The position numbers were made by a program, and so were the translations under genes. A stretch of DNA of 64,000 nt from Notolepis coatsorum. Taxonomy: Eukaryota; Chordata; Actinopteri; Aulopiformes; Paralepididae. The DNA is taken from NCBI GenBank assembly GCA_963971535.1, contig OZ020585.1:158039849-158103848 (forward strand), given 5' to 3'. Of the stretch, positions 1 to 12,738 are shown one piece after another. How positions within the stretch are numbered: position 1 is the first letter of the stretch; each line of letters begins with the position of its first letter. The notes below the pieces were generated by a model. The model did not search any database. It was not told where the DNA came from and saw nothing but the letters and a program-made list of their open reading frames with translations.

Positions 1-3000
1 GCAGAGCCAGTAGGACTGACATAACACAGTGCTCCGAGCAGAGCTAGTAGGACTGACATAACACAGTGCTCCGAGCAGAGCCAGTAGGACTGAAATAATA
101 CAGTGCTCCGAGCAGAGCCAGTAGGACTGTACTAACACAGTGCTCCGAGCAGAGGACTGAAATAACACAGTGCTCCGGGCAGAGGACTGAAATAACACAG
201 TGCTCCGAGCAGAGCTAGTAGGACTGACATAACACAGTGCTCCGAGCAGAGCCAGTAGGACTGACATAACACAGTGCTCCGAGCAGAGCTAGTAGGACTG
301 ACATAACACAGTGCTCCGAGCAGAGCCAGTAGGACTGAAATAACACAGTGCTCCGAGCAGAGCCAGTAGGACTGAAATAACACAGTGCTCCGAGTAGAGC
401 CAGCAGGACTGAAATAACACAGTGCTCCGAGCAGAGGACTGAAATAACACAGTGCTCCGAGCAGAGGACTGAAATAACACAGTGCTCTGAGCAGAGCCAG
501 TAGGACTGAAATAACACAGTGCTCCGAGCAGAGGACTGAAATAACACAGTGCTCCGAGCAGAGGACTGAAATAACACAGTGCTCTGAGCAGAGCCAGTAG
601 GACTGTAATAACACAGTGCTCTGAGCAGAGCCAGCAGGACTGAAATAACACAGTGCTCCGAGCAGAGCCAGTAGGACTGTAATAACACAGTGCTCTGAGC
701 AGAGCCAGCAGGACTGAAATAACACAGTGCTCCCAGCAGAGCCAGCAGGACTGAAATAACACAGTGCTCCCAGCAGAGCCAGTATGACTGTAATAACACA
801 GTGCTCCCAGCAGAGCCAGTAGGACTGAAATAACACAGTGCTCTGAGCAGAGCCAGTAGGACTGTAATAACACAGTGCTCCGAGCAGAGCCAGTAGGACT
901 GAAATAACACAGTGCTCTGAGCAGAGCCAGCAGGACTGAAATAACACAGTGCTCTGAGCAGAGCCAGTAGGACTGAAATAACACAGTGCTCCGAGCAGAG
1001 CCAGTAGGACTGAAATAACACAGTGCTCAGAGCAGAGCCAGCAGGACTGTAATAACACAGTGCTCTGGGCAGAGCCAGTAGGACTGAAATAACACAGTGC
1101 TCCGGGCAGAGGACTGAAATAACACAGTGCTCCGGGCAGAGGACTGAAATAACACAGTGCTCCGGGCAGAGCCAGCAGGACTGAAATAACACAGTGCTCA
1201 GAGCAGAGCCAGTAGGACTGTAATAACACAGTGCTCCGAGCAGAGCCAGTAAGACTGTAATAACACAGTGCTCTGAGCAGATCCAGCAGGACTGAAATAA
1301 CACAGTGCTCCCAGCAGAGCCAGTAGGACTGAAATAACACAGTGCTCTGAGCAGAGCCAGTAGGACTGTAATAACACAGTGCTCCGAGCAGAGCCAGTAG
1401 GACTGAAATAACAGTGTTCTGAGCAGAGCCAGTAGGACTGCAATAACACAGTGCTCCGAGCAGAGCCAGTAGGACTGAAATAACACAGTGCTCTGAGCAG
1501 AGCCAGCAGGACTGAAATAACACAGTGCTCCCAGCAGAGCCAGTAGGACTGAAATAACACAGTGCTCCGAGCAGAGCCAGTAGGACTGTAATAACACAGT
1601 GCTCTGAGCAGAGCCAGCAGGACTGAAATAACACAGTGCTCCCAGCAGAGCCAGTAGGACTGAAATAACACAGTGCTCCCAGCAGAGCCAGTAGGACTGA
1701 AATAACACAGTGCTCTGAGCAGAGCCAGTAGGACTGTAATAACACAGTGCTCCGAGCAGAGCCAGTAGGACTGAAATAACACAGTGCTCTGAGCAGAGCC
1801 AGCAGGACTGAAATAACACAGTGCTCAGAGCAGAGCCAGCAGGACTGTAATAACACAGTGCTCCGGGCAGAGGACTGAAATAACACAGTGCTCCGGGCAG
1901 AGGACTGAAATAACACAGTGCTCCGGGCAGAGGACTGAAATAACACAGTGCTCCGGGCAGAGCCAGCAGGACTGAAATAACACAGTGCTCAGAGCAGAGC
2001 CAGTAGGACTGTAATAACACAGTGCTCCGAGCAGAGCCAGTAGGACTGTAATAACACAGTGCTCTGAGCAGAGCCAGTAGGACTGAAATAAAACAGTGCT
2101 CCGAGCAGAGCCAGTAGGACTGTAATAACACAGTGCTCCGAGCACAGCCAGTAGGACTGTAATAACACAGTGCTCCGGGCAGAGCCAGTAGGACTGAAAT
2201 AACACAGTGCTCCGAGCAGAGCCAGTAGGACTGTAATAACACAGTGCTCCGAGCAGAGCCCAGCAGGACTTAAATAACACAGTTCTCCCAGCAGAGCCAG
2301 TAGGACTGAAATAACACAGTGCTCCGAGCAGAGCCAATAGGACTGAAATAACACAGTGCTCAGAGCAGAGCCAGCAGGACTGTAATAACACAGTGCTCCG
2401 GGCAGAGGACTGAAATAACACAGTACTCCGGGCAGAGGACTGAAATAACACAGTGCTCCGGGCAGAGCCAGCAGGACTGAAATAACACAGTGCTCAGAGC
2501 AGAGCCAGTAGGACTGAAATAACACAGTGCTCAGAGCAGAGGACTGTAATAACACAGTGCTCCGGGCAGAGCCAGTAGGACTGTAATAACACAGTGCTCT
2601 GAGCAGAGCCAGTAGGACTGAAATAAAACAGTGCTCCGAGCAGAGCCAGTAGGACTGTAATAACACAGTGCTCCGAGCACAGCCAGTAGGACTGTAATAA
2701 CACAGTGCTCCGGGCAGAGCCAGTAGGACTGAAATAACACAGTGCTCCGAGCAGAGCCAGTAGGACTGTAATAACACAGTGCTCCGAGCAGAGCCCAGCA
2801 GGACTTAAATAACACAGTGCTCCGAGCAGAGCCAGTAGGACTGTAATAACACAGTGCTCCGAGCAGAGCCAGTAGGACTGTAATAACACAGTGCTCCGAG
2901 CAGAGCCCAGCAGGACTTAAATAACACAGTGCTCTGAGCAGAGCCCAGCAGGACTTAAATAACACAGTGCTCCGAGCAGAGCCAGTAGGACTGTAATAAC

Positions 3001-3430
3001 ACAGTGCTCCGAGCAGAGCCAGTAGGACTGTAATAACACAGTGCTCCGAGCAGAGCCCAGCAGGACTTAAATAACACAGTGCTCTGAGCAGAGCCCAGCA
3101 GGACTGAAATAACACAGTGCTCTGAGCAGAGCCAGTAGGACTGTAATAACACAGTGCTCCGAGCAGAGCCAGCAGGACTGAAATAACACAGTGCTCCAAG
3201 CAAAGCCCAGCAGGACTGAAATAACACAGAGCCAGTGGGACTGTAATAACACAGTGCTCCAAGCAGAGCCCAGCAGGACTGAAATAACACAGTGCTCCCA
3301 GCAGAGCCCAGCAGGACTGAAATAACACAGAGCCAGTGGGACTGAAATAAAACAGTGGTCCAAGCAGAGGACTGAAATAACACAAGTGCTCCGGGCAGAG
3401 GACTGAAATAACACAGTGCTCTGAGCAGAG
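1..3430. repeat. 37-bp minisatellite array
   Basis: About ninety head-to-tail copies of a unit reading roughly GAGCAGAGCCAGTAGGACTG plus AAATAACACAGTGCTCC (37 bp). A 30-bp variant lacks CCAGTAG, and a 38-bp variant has CCCAGCAGGACTT. Copies differ at a few fixed positions (AAATAAC/GTAATAAC, CCGAG/CTGAG/CCCAG/CCGGG), so higher-order blocks such as three 30-bp variants in a row recur. Because the repeat rarely makes a stop in several frames, it yields long meaningless open frames of up to about 675 codons. I read it as a non-coding VNTR. Confidence 0.95.
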
Positions 3431-3564
3431 CCAGTAGAGCCCGTAGAGCCAGCAGCCACATCACATAATCCATGCAGACTAAAAATAAAGCTGCTCAGGC
3501 AGAGGATGCTCTGCTCGCTGCTGTGGAGGCAGTGCTGTTTGATACTTACCGTAGGAGTGAGCGA

Positions 3565-3622
<58 letters not shown>

Positions 3623-3684
3623 TATTTACAGTATAAGTGTGTGTGTGTGTGTGTGTGTGTGTGGTATTTACAGTATGAGTGTGT

Positions 3685-3727
<43 letters not shown>

Positions 3728-3757
3728 TGTGTGCGTGCGTGGTATACATTACAGTAT

Positions 3758-3809
<52 letters not shown>

Positions 3810-4723
3810 TAGCAGAGGACTGAAATAACACAAGTGCTCCGGGCAGAGGACTGTAATAACACAGTGCTCCGGGCAGAGCCAGTAGGACTGAAATAACACA
3901 GTGCTCCGAGCAGAGCCAGTAGGACTGTAATAACACAGTGCTCCGAGCAGAGCCCAGCAGGACTTAAATAACACAGTGCTCCGAGCAGAGCCAGTAGGAC
4001 TGTAATAACACAGTGCTCCGAGCAGAGCCAGTAGGACTGTAATAACACAGTGCTCCGAGCAGAGCCCAGCAGGACTTAAATAACACAGTGCTCTGAGCAG
4101 AGCCCAGCAGGACTTAAATAACACAGTGCTCCGAGCAGAGCCAGTAGGACTGTAATAACACAGTGCTCCGAGCAGAGCCAGTAGGACTGTAATAACACAG
4201 TGCTCCGAGCAGAGCCCAGCAGGACTTAAATAACACAGTGCTCTGAGCAGAGCCCAGCAGGACTGAAATAACACAGTGCTCTGAGCAGAGCCAGTAGGAC
4301 TGTAATAACACAGTGCTCCGAGCAGAGCCAGCAGGACTGAAATAACACAGTGCTCCAAGCAAAGCCCAGCAGGACTGAAATAACACAGAGCCAGTGGGAC
4401 TGTAATAACACAGTGCTCCAAGCAGAGCCCAGCAGGACTGAAATAACACAGTGCTCCCAGCAGAGCCCAGCAGGACTGAAATAACACAGAGCCAGTGGGA
4501 CTGAAATAAAACAGTGGTCCAAGCAGAGGACTGAAATAACACAAGTGCTCCGGGCAGAGGACTGAAATAACACAGTGCTCTGAGCAGAGCCAGTAGAGCC
4601 CGTAGAGCCAGCAGCCACATCACATAATCCATGCAGACTAAAAATAAAGCTGCTCAGGCAGAGGATGCTCTGCTCGCTGCTGTGGAGGCAGTGCTGTTTG
4701 ATACTTACCGTAGGAGTGAGCGA

Positions 4724-4789
<66 letters not shown>

Positions 4790-4851
4790 TATTTACAGTA
4801 TAAGTGTGTGTGTGTGTGTGTGTGTGTGTGGTATTTACAGTATGAGTGTGT

Positions 4852-4904
<53 letters not shown>

Positions 4905-4934
4905 TGTGTGCGTGCGTGGTATACATTACAGTAT

Positions 4935-4975
<41 letters not shown>
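2690..4975. repeat. Tandem 1.16-kb duplication of minisatellite, unique spacer and GT array
   Basis: The block at about 2690-3811 is repeated at about 3849-4975 with an offset of 1159 bases. Each copy holds the same order of 37/38-bp minisatellite variants, the same 130-bp non-repetitive stretch (3440-3567 and 4599-4727, starting near CACATCACATAATCCATGCA), and the same three-part GT array broken by GTATTTACAGTAT. The two spacers look identical by eye, so the duplication is recent or homogenised. The spacer has no clear ORF. Confidence 0.88.
3564..3812 (+). repeat. (GT)n microsatellite, first copy
   Basis: Four GT runs separated by GTATTTACAGTATAAG or GTATACATTACAGTATGAG interruptions. It closes the first unit of the 1.16-kb duplication and ends in GTGGTAGCAGAGG, where the minisatellite resumes. 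Confidence 0.95.
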
Positions 4976-4976
<1 letters not shown>

Positions 4977-5172
4977 TATTTACAGTATGAGTGTGTGTGT
5001 GGTACTTAGAGTATGAGTGTGTGTGTGTGTGTGCGTGTGTGTGTGGTATTTACAGTATGAGTGTGTGTGTGTGTGTGTGTGTGAGTGTGCATGTGTGTGT
5101 GGTATTTACAGTATGTGTGTTTGTGCGTATGCATGTAAAATGTGAGTTACAGTAATAATGTGTGTGTGTGTG
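4724..5172 (+). repeat. (GT)n microsatellite, second copy
   Basis: Same structure as the array at 3564, but longer, with additional GTATTTACAGTATGAG-type interruptions out to about 5120. It decays into single-copy sequence near 5172. Confidence 0.95.
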
Positions 5173-6406
5173 TCTAAGTAAAAGTGAGAGGCTTCATTTA
5201 CTGTACGATGACTCATAAACACCTTCAACCACCTCATGTCCAATATGACGACTCAGAGCTGCGTGTCTGTATAACCACCTCTGTTTGGAAAAACGGTTGT
5301 CACAATAATAAACAACATATTAAAATAATGTTGAACGAGCACTGAAGAGAAGTAATATAAATAGCTTTGTCCGAAAGCGAGTAATTAATGATTGAATTAA
5401 AGACTTTCCGATGAGGGTTCCCCCCTGTACTTGTTACCTAGCAACTGCAAACTGCCACAGAATAAAATTATGTTCTCACAATGCGAGGACTCTGATTTAC
5501 AGGCCGTCATTTAAATCTGCCATGTTTTTCACAGGAAGGTTTTAATTTATGCATTCTTTTTCGAAATAGCCCCCTGCTCACTGACATCCACAGAACGTGT
5601 CAGTAGAAGGGGTTTAATGTCTTTATACAGTATTCATGTCATTTCATAACCGTTGTTTGCCGTTTTCATGGGTTGTGTTTTAAATCTGTGTTCTTGGTTG
5701 TGAGATATGTTGCACTGCCTCCACCGAATAGTCAGTAAACAAAGTGTGTTGGCAGCATTTGAGATATATGCTGTAAATATAAATATATAAATGTACAGTA
5801 TACTGTATGTATACAGCACTATTGTACATGCTATCACACAGAGTTATATGGGTAGAGTATGAGGTAGGTAGTTATGATTACTATGATTACTATGATTACA
5901 GTGTACTAGGACAGTTGTGGACAGTGAAGGCAGTATGTTCCATATTTTGCAGGTTACACTGTTTTATCTTCAGGAATAAGGAGTCAAGTGAAGAGACTGA
6001 AACACTAGAGACTCCGTCTCTCATGGATTCACATGTCATTAATAATGTAACCTGGAGGCCTGACGCAGGCAGACCCGGGCGATGGAGAGGGGACCTGGGG
6101 CAAGTCCACGTCAGGGGGTAAAGCAACCAAGCTATATATGTGTCAGACTTAGCACGTGAAAAGAACCCTGATCAATGAGTGTAGACAATCAGGTGAACTC
6201 AGTTGATAAGGTTTATTAGCTTACATGGAAGGCAGGAGAATTGGCGTGGAGAGACCCAGCTAAAAAAAACGGTCCGGGGGGTCCCACAAACGGACTCCTC
6301 TCACAAGGGAAAACGATGGTCTATATAGGTCTGGGAGTGGGTGTGTTCAGATGAGGGGGATGAGGTAAGAAAGGGGGGTGGGTGAGTTAGTTAGTGGGAC
6401 ATAGAC
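5173..6406. other. No gene seen; AT-rich single-copy-like DNA
   Basis: I see no convincing ORF, RNA gene or element ends here. Local features are a short (GATTACTAT)3 run near 5876-5900, an AT-rich stretch at 5765-5815, and a GC-richer stretch at 6050-6120. Open frames of 60-105 codons have no recognisable motif. Confidence 0.6.
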
Positions 6407-6724
6407 CAGGGGTTCTCAAACATTTTCATACTGCGACCCCATTTTATTTAGGATTTTTCTTTTGGGACCCCACACTTAATGTATCGCATATTTTCGTGGA
6501 ATGTGAAATTAACGTGGTCATGCATATTTATTAGATCATTTAATTACAGCACTATGTTATCAATACACATTTATAAAACGAGGCATATTTAGCCAAAATA
6601 TGTTGCCAGAACATAAATCTTAAAAAAATATATTATTTTTCTTAAAAAAAAAGAATGTTGTCAATGCACTGTCACCTACCCGCGACCCCAATTTGGGTCG
6701 TGACCCGTAGTTTGAGATCCACTG
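6407..6724. mobile_element. Non-autonomous hAT element (MITE)
   Basis: Imperfect terminal inverted repeats start CAGGGGTTCTCAAAC and end GTTTGAGATCCACTG. They are flanked by a perfect 8-bp target duplication, ACATAGAC, at 6399-6406 and 6725-6732. An 8-bp duplication with CAG...CTG ends is the hAT signature. The 318-bp interior is AT-rich with no transposase ORF. Confidence 0.92.
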
Positions 6725-6732
6725 ACATAGAC

Positions 6733-7008
6733 GATAGGTGGGGGGATGGGGGAGGGTAGACAGGGGTATTCGGGAGGCCAGTAGGCTGTTTGTGGGGGAG
6801 GGAGGGGGATTACAATTTGGGATGGCGGGGGATATACAATTATTCCACACACGCCATATAAGAGCCATAATGCACTTCACCTGCATGCATTATTGATGCT
6901 GTAGAAGAAAAAAGCAGTGTTCCAACCTTCACTTACCCTCACAGGAAGGGGCACAGCCTCCCTCCAGCTCATCTGCAGGGAACTGATGGAAGTAAATGTT
7001 GTAGCATA
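6733..7008. other. G-rich unassigned DNA
   Basis: A purine-rich stretch with several runs of three to six G (6739-6830), then ordinary sequence up to the TGTAGATA array. No ORF with recognisable content. The G runs could form a G-quadruplex on the plus strand; that is inference. Confidence 0.5.
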
Positions 7009-7455
7009 CTGCAGATCTGTAGATACTGTAGATCTGTAGATAATGCAGATACTGTAGATTTGTAGATAATGTAGATACTGTAGATCTGTAGATAATGTAG
7101 ATACTGTAGATAATGTAGATATTGTAGATACTGTAGATACTGTAGATCTGTAGCTAATGTAGATACTGTAGATACTGTAGATACTGTAGATAATGTAGAT
7201 CTGTAGATAATGTAGATCTGTAGATAATGTAGTTATGTAGATACTGTGGATAATGTAGATCTGTAGATTATGTAGATAATGTAGTTCTGTAGATATGTAG
7301 ATACTGTAGATCTGTAGATAATGTAGATACTGTAGATCTGTAGATAATGTAGATAATGTAGTTAATGTAGATATGTAGATCTGTAGATAATTTAGATCTG
7401 TAGATCTGTAGATAATGTAGTTCTGTAGATACTGTGGATAATGTAGATCTGTAGA
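7009..7455. repeat. TGTAGATA/TGTAGATC degenerate short-unit array, left part
   Basis: A run of 8-10-bp units of the form GTAGATACT, GTAGATCT and GTAGATAAT. The same unit set continues at 8805-9325, so the two arrays were probably one before the intervening sequence was inserted. Confidence 0.93.
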
Positions 7456-7459
7456 TTAA

Positions 7460-7888
7460 AGGGGAACTATCTTATAAATGGCCTTTTTGAGTGTTTAGCA
7501 TTGTTTCCTAGCTATGTGAACTTATATTAATATGATCTATGTCTCAAAATTCTCATATTGGCGCATTCTTCCAATTCTCCTCTCACAATATTCACCCTCA
7601 CTGAACTGAGTCATTTGAAAATGTGCGCGATTTGTGATGTCAGAGAGACACCGCTGCATGATAATGGAGAGGTGCAGGATGAGCTGCACACAGTTCTGTA
7701 CCCACTCCACACAGTCAGCTCAAAACGGCTCGAGATCTTGAGGTAGAAAAATGCTGTTTTTGACGACTTGATTAGAAATACAAAACAATGAATAAAAAAA
7801 ATATATATATTACAGAGGTGTTCCATAGACTCACAGGAATTGTGTAAAAGTGCCCAAATAGTGAAAGAAATAGTAAAATAGTTCCCCT
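7460..7888. mobile_element. MITE with AGGGGAACTAT termini flanked by TTAA
   Basis: Terminal inverted repeats AGGGGAACTAT and ATAGTTCCCCT bound 429 bp, with TTAA on both sides (7456-7459 and 7889-7892). The element sits at the end of a TGTAGATA array. TTAA would suit a piggyBac-type insertion, but the outer sequence can equally be read as a TA duplication with longer ends (mariner-like). I leave the superfamily open. No transposase ORF. Confidence 0.75.
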
Positions 7889-7892
7889 TTAA

Positions 7893-8373
7893 AATAATAT
7901 AAATAATGCAGGACCTGTTGCAGAGGTCTTTATTCGGCATGCAACAACACTCAATGTTTTAGCGGTACACACACAGCGGTTAGTTTTTAGCACACACACC
8001 GGAACACACACGCATGCATTGTCTCTTTAGAATCGCCGATGCGATTCGTCTCTGCGATTACCCATCCCGTCGTCCTTCCCCCCCAAGGGCAGCCGGGAGC
8101 AGACAGGCGTCAACGTGAGCCGCGCCAGGGGACCAATCCAAGTGCTCCTGTCCGTCTTCGTCAAGGACGCCACAGCGTTAGCGATCTGTTGTTGTGCATG
8201 TTTTTCCATTGGGTTTATCTTATCGGGGGGGAAACCCTTGCGAGCACGGGGAGAACATGCAAACTCCACACAGAAAGGCCTGGGAGATACCCCACCTGGG
8301 TACCTGGCATCATGGAAACCTGGTCCCCAAGCGGGAATCGAACCCTGGACCTTCCTGCTGTGAGGCGACAGTG
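7893..8373. repeat. Dispersed teleost-type repeat, fragment
   Basis: The part at about 8215-8370 (ACGGGGAGAACATGCAAACT, then AATCGAACCC and TGCTGTGAGGCGACAGTG) has the form of a very common fish interspersed repeat that I recognise by its wording but cannot assign to a named family. Overlapping open frames of 63-112 codons in it are not conserved-looking. 7893-8214 is unassigned. Confidence 0.5.
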
Positions 8374-8780
8374 TTGAATGAATGAATGAATGAAAACTTT
8401 ATTTAACAGATTGCAGAATGGGTACAATACAGTACGGCTCAATACATACAATTGTTAAGGGGATGCAGACCTGAGAAAGACGTTTGTCTTGTTTCCATCA
8501 GGGTCCCCCATTTTCAATTCATATAGACATTTATGACATACACAACATACATGACATTTATGGCATAGGGACATATAGGTATTTAGTACTGATACATTTG
8601 TGACATAACGGTATTCAAATATACAGTACTGTTACCCCTAGATCCTGACAGAGTATATACATATGATGGGGAGGGGACTGTACATTAGGAGGGGGTGGGT
8701 GGGTGGGAGGGAAATATACATACGGCGGGGAGGGAATATATACATGCGGTGGTGAGGAGACTGTCTATTAGGAGGTTAAC
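8374..8780 (-). mobile_element. Dispersed repeat family A (retroposon 3'-end-like), copy 1
   Basis: It begins with (TGAA)n followed by TTTATTTAACAGATTGCAG. Another copy, starting TTTATTAACAGATTGCAG, lies at 44667-44870 in the same orientation. The tetranucleotide run reads as a 3' tail on the minus strand, as in LINE-mobilised elements. No ORF. Confidence 0.6.
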
Positions 8781-8804
8781 CACTACACCACCGTGCTGCC
8801 CATT

Positions 8805-9325
8805 ATGTAGATACTGTAGATAATGTAGATCTGTAGATAATGTAGATCTGTAGATACTGCAAATACTGTAGATACTGTAGATCTGTAGATACTGTAGATA
8901 ATGTAGATAATATAGTTAATGTAGATCTGTAGATAATGTAGATCTGTAGATAATGTAGGTAATGTAGATCTGTAGATACTGTAGATAATGTAGATACTGT
9001 AGATAATGTAGATGCTGTAGATAATGTAGATAATATAGTTATGTAGATATGTAGATAATGTAGATCTGTAGATAATGTAGTTAATGTAGATACTGTAGAT
9101 CTGTAGATAATGTAGATCTGTAGATAATGTAGATACTGTAGATCTGTAGATAATGTAGATACTGTAGATATGTAGATAATGTAGATCTGTGGATACTGTA
9201 GATAATGTAGATCAGTAAATAATGTAGGCTGTAGATAATGTAGATCTGTAGATAATGTAGATCTGTAGATACTATAGATATGTAGATCAGTAAATACTAT
9301 AGATCAGTAGATACAGTAGATACGG
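8805..9325. repeat. TGTAGATA/TGTAGATC degenerate short-unit array, right part
   Basis: Same units as 7009-7455 (GTAGATAATGTAGATCT and variants), decaying into GTAGATACAGTAGATACGGG at the right edge. Confidence 0.93.
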
Positions 9326-9481
9326 GGAAATCCCACTCTTGTTTTCTTTCCTGTGGGTGTTTTTTAACAACAAAGGACCTCTATATATAACGCTGTGGGG
9401 TCAATTATATAAACAAGGACCTGGAACAACAGTGCTGAACACACCATGTTTGTAATTAAGGAATGTCGTGATTTTGAAGTC

Positions 9482-9560
9482 GAGTCAAGTGTTCCTTTAT
9501 TAATCCCCTTAGGGGAAATTCAAGTGTCATAGCAGCATGGGGGGGGGGGGGGGGGGTAGT
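9482..9560 (-). mobile_element. LINE 3'-tail fragment with poly-G tract
   Basis: CTTTATTAATCCCCTTAGGG then AAATTCAAGTGTCATAGCAG matches the LINE tails at 54484-54775 (plus strand) and 55272-55600 (minus strand). It runs into 18 consecutive G at 9539-9556. Confidence 0.7.
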
Positions 9561-9834
9561 GATAATAAAAGAACATGGAACAAAGTGCAAGTAATGATTA
9601 TACTATACACATAGTGGCATGTTGGTCTATGAGCAGCTCCATGATGGAGTATCTTTCTCGTTGCCATACATCGTCGTAAAAGACTCATCACCAGTTAGTG
9701 AATAATGTATAATGAAATGCACCGTATGAAAACATATTATGAAATGAATTAATGGACCTCTTGAACCTCCTTATTTCCTTCATATTATGCTATTTTTAAA
9801 CTGGGACCCTATTTTTCCATAATTTGGTATGCAA

Positions 9835-10279
<445 letters not shown>

Positions 10280-10448
10280 AATGAATAATAGGGACAACAA
10301 TTGTTGTAAATGGTCCAGTATTGAGAGATGGGTTTAGCCAGTAGCTGCAAAACAGGCTGAATGTAAAATTGAATCACACAATGTAATCACACAGGGGACT
10401 TATGCAGATCAAAAAGCACCCTCTGAAAGAATGCAACAAGCTCGTTAA

Positions 10449-11680
10449 CCCTTGTGCGCTGCTTATTTATTTATCTTATTTTGGTGTTAACAAAAACTCT
10501 GGGACCCGGTGTGTAACTCAGTACCAACCACCACAAAAAATAAGGATTATTATCCAGTTTTGTTTTGTACTTCATTACTAACTTATTACCTCATCATAAC
10601 CAGTCCCCATATCAAACATTATTTTATATGGCCCCCATTATGGCCCCATGACACAATATACAAATTTCTTCACTCGAAAATAGGATTATATTCACTCGTG
10701 CTGTTCCCCATATTGAAGAAAATGGGTAAATATTTATGCAATCTGAATATGAAGACACTTTATTGAGTAAACTGCTTTGTGGGTTTTAGAACTGTATTAT
10801 GGAAATAAATCAAGGAACAAAACAACTCCACCTCCCTATTGCTCTGTTCCTCCTCTCCCTCTCTACCTCCCTATTGCTCTCTTCCTCCTCTCCCTCTCCA
10901 CCTCCCTATTACTCTGTTCCTCCTCTCCCTCTCCACCTCCCTATCACTCTCTTCCTCCTCTCCCTCTCCACCTCCCTATCGCTCAGTTATTCCTCTCCCT
11001 CTCCACCTCCCTATCACTCTCTTCCTCCTCTCCCTCTCTACCTCACTATTGCTCTCTTCCTCCTCTCCCTCTCCACCTCCCTATCGCTCAGTTCCTCCTC
11101 TCCCTCTCCACCTCCCTATCACTTGCTTCCTCTTCTCCCTCTCTACCTCCATATTGCTCTCTTCCTCCTCTCCCTCTTCCCCTCCCTATCACTCTCTTCC
11201 TCCTCCCCCTCTCCACCTCCCTATTACTCTGTTCGTCCTCTCCCTCTCCACCTCCCTATCGTTTTCTTCCTCCTCTCCATCTCCACCTCCCTATCACTCT
11301 CTTCCTCCTCTCCACCTCCCTCTCACTCCTGCTCTTGTTCCCATGAAGGGGGGGGGGGGGGTGAAGTGTCTAGTCAAATATAAACATTGATTGAGCTACA
11401 TGTGATCCACAGAGCTAGCTGTAGCATTTCTACAGTATGAAGCAAACTGATGTCTATAGCCATTTTTCTATACCGGGTCCGTTTGGACCCTAACACCACA
11501 GATGTAACTTTTTTTCTAGAAGAAGAATTGGCTAAAATGGTAAACATGAGTGTTTTTGTGTTTAAATAGCCACCATGAGCACATACTCTAAGCCTTGTTC
11601 CGATAAAAAAAACTAAATGGCAATTATTGCATTTTACATTTTTGAAACGAGTCCGTTCGGACCCTAACACCACACAAGGG
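10449..11680. mobile_element. piggyBac-like non-autonomous element
   Basis: The ends CCCTTGTGCGC and CACACAAGGG form short inverted repeats, each flanked by TTAA (10445-10448 and 11681-11684). Termini beginning CCC plus a TTAA target duplication are the piggyBac signature. Near the right end, two GTCCGTTTGGACC / GTCCGTTCGGACC palindromes, each followed by CTAACACCAC, look like subterminal motifs. The interior carries a pyrimidine-rich minisatellite and no transposase. Confidence 0.78.
10830..11330 (+). repeat. Polypyrimidine minisatellite
   Basis: About thirteen copies of a roughly 37-bp unit, CTCTCCCTCTCCACCTCCCT plus ATCACTCTCTTCCTC. The plus strand is almost all C and T. It lies inside the piggyBac-like element. 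Three overlapping Ser/Pro/Leu-rich open frames are by-products of the repeat. Confidence 0.93.
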
Positions 11681-11987
11681 TTAAACGTGTCTGAGAACAT
11701 GGTGTGAAGGATCCCACAGAGAGAGATCGACAGAGAGAGACCTTGAAGTAACAATTTAATTCATATGGCAAATTGATTTGATACTAAGTTACACAAATAC
11801 AGCTGTTGGTCTGAAACACACACACTCTGTCTCACATGACCTCTCAGGGGCCCTTGGTTTTTGTGTAACCTGATTAACCTGTTAAGCCTTAAGGTCCCCC
11901 TTATTTCTTTTCTAACCCACACAATACCTCACACACACACAAAAACCCCACTCTCACCGATATAGACACACTCACATGGCTATTAGA

Positions 11988-12738
<751 letters not shown>

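Noticed and set aside
132..3473. Long open frames (up to 675 codons) with Leu/Cys/Ser-rich repeats
   Set aside because: They exist in several overlapping frames purely because the 37-bp repeat lacks stops; no non-repetitive domain, start context or homology.
3440..3567. A host exon in the spacer duplicated with the GT array
   Set aside because: Short frames only, no splice-site pair I trust, and no recognisable protein motif; duplicated with repeats.
10777..11390. Ser/Pro/Leu-rich proteins of about 190 residues
   Set aside because: Three overlapping frames of the polypyrimidine repeat are all open, the mark of a simple repeat.
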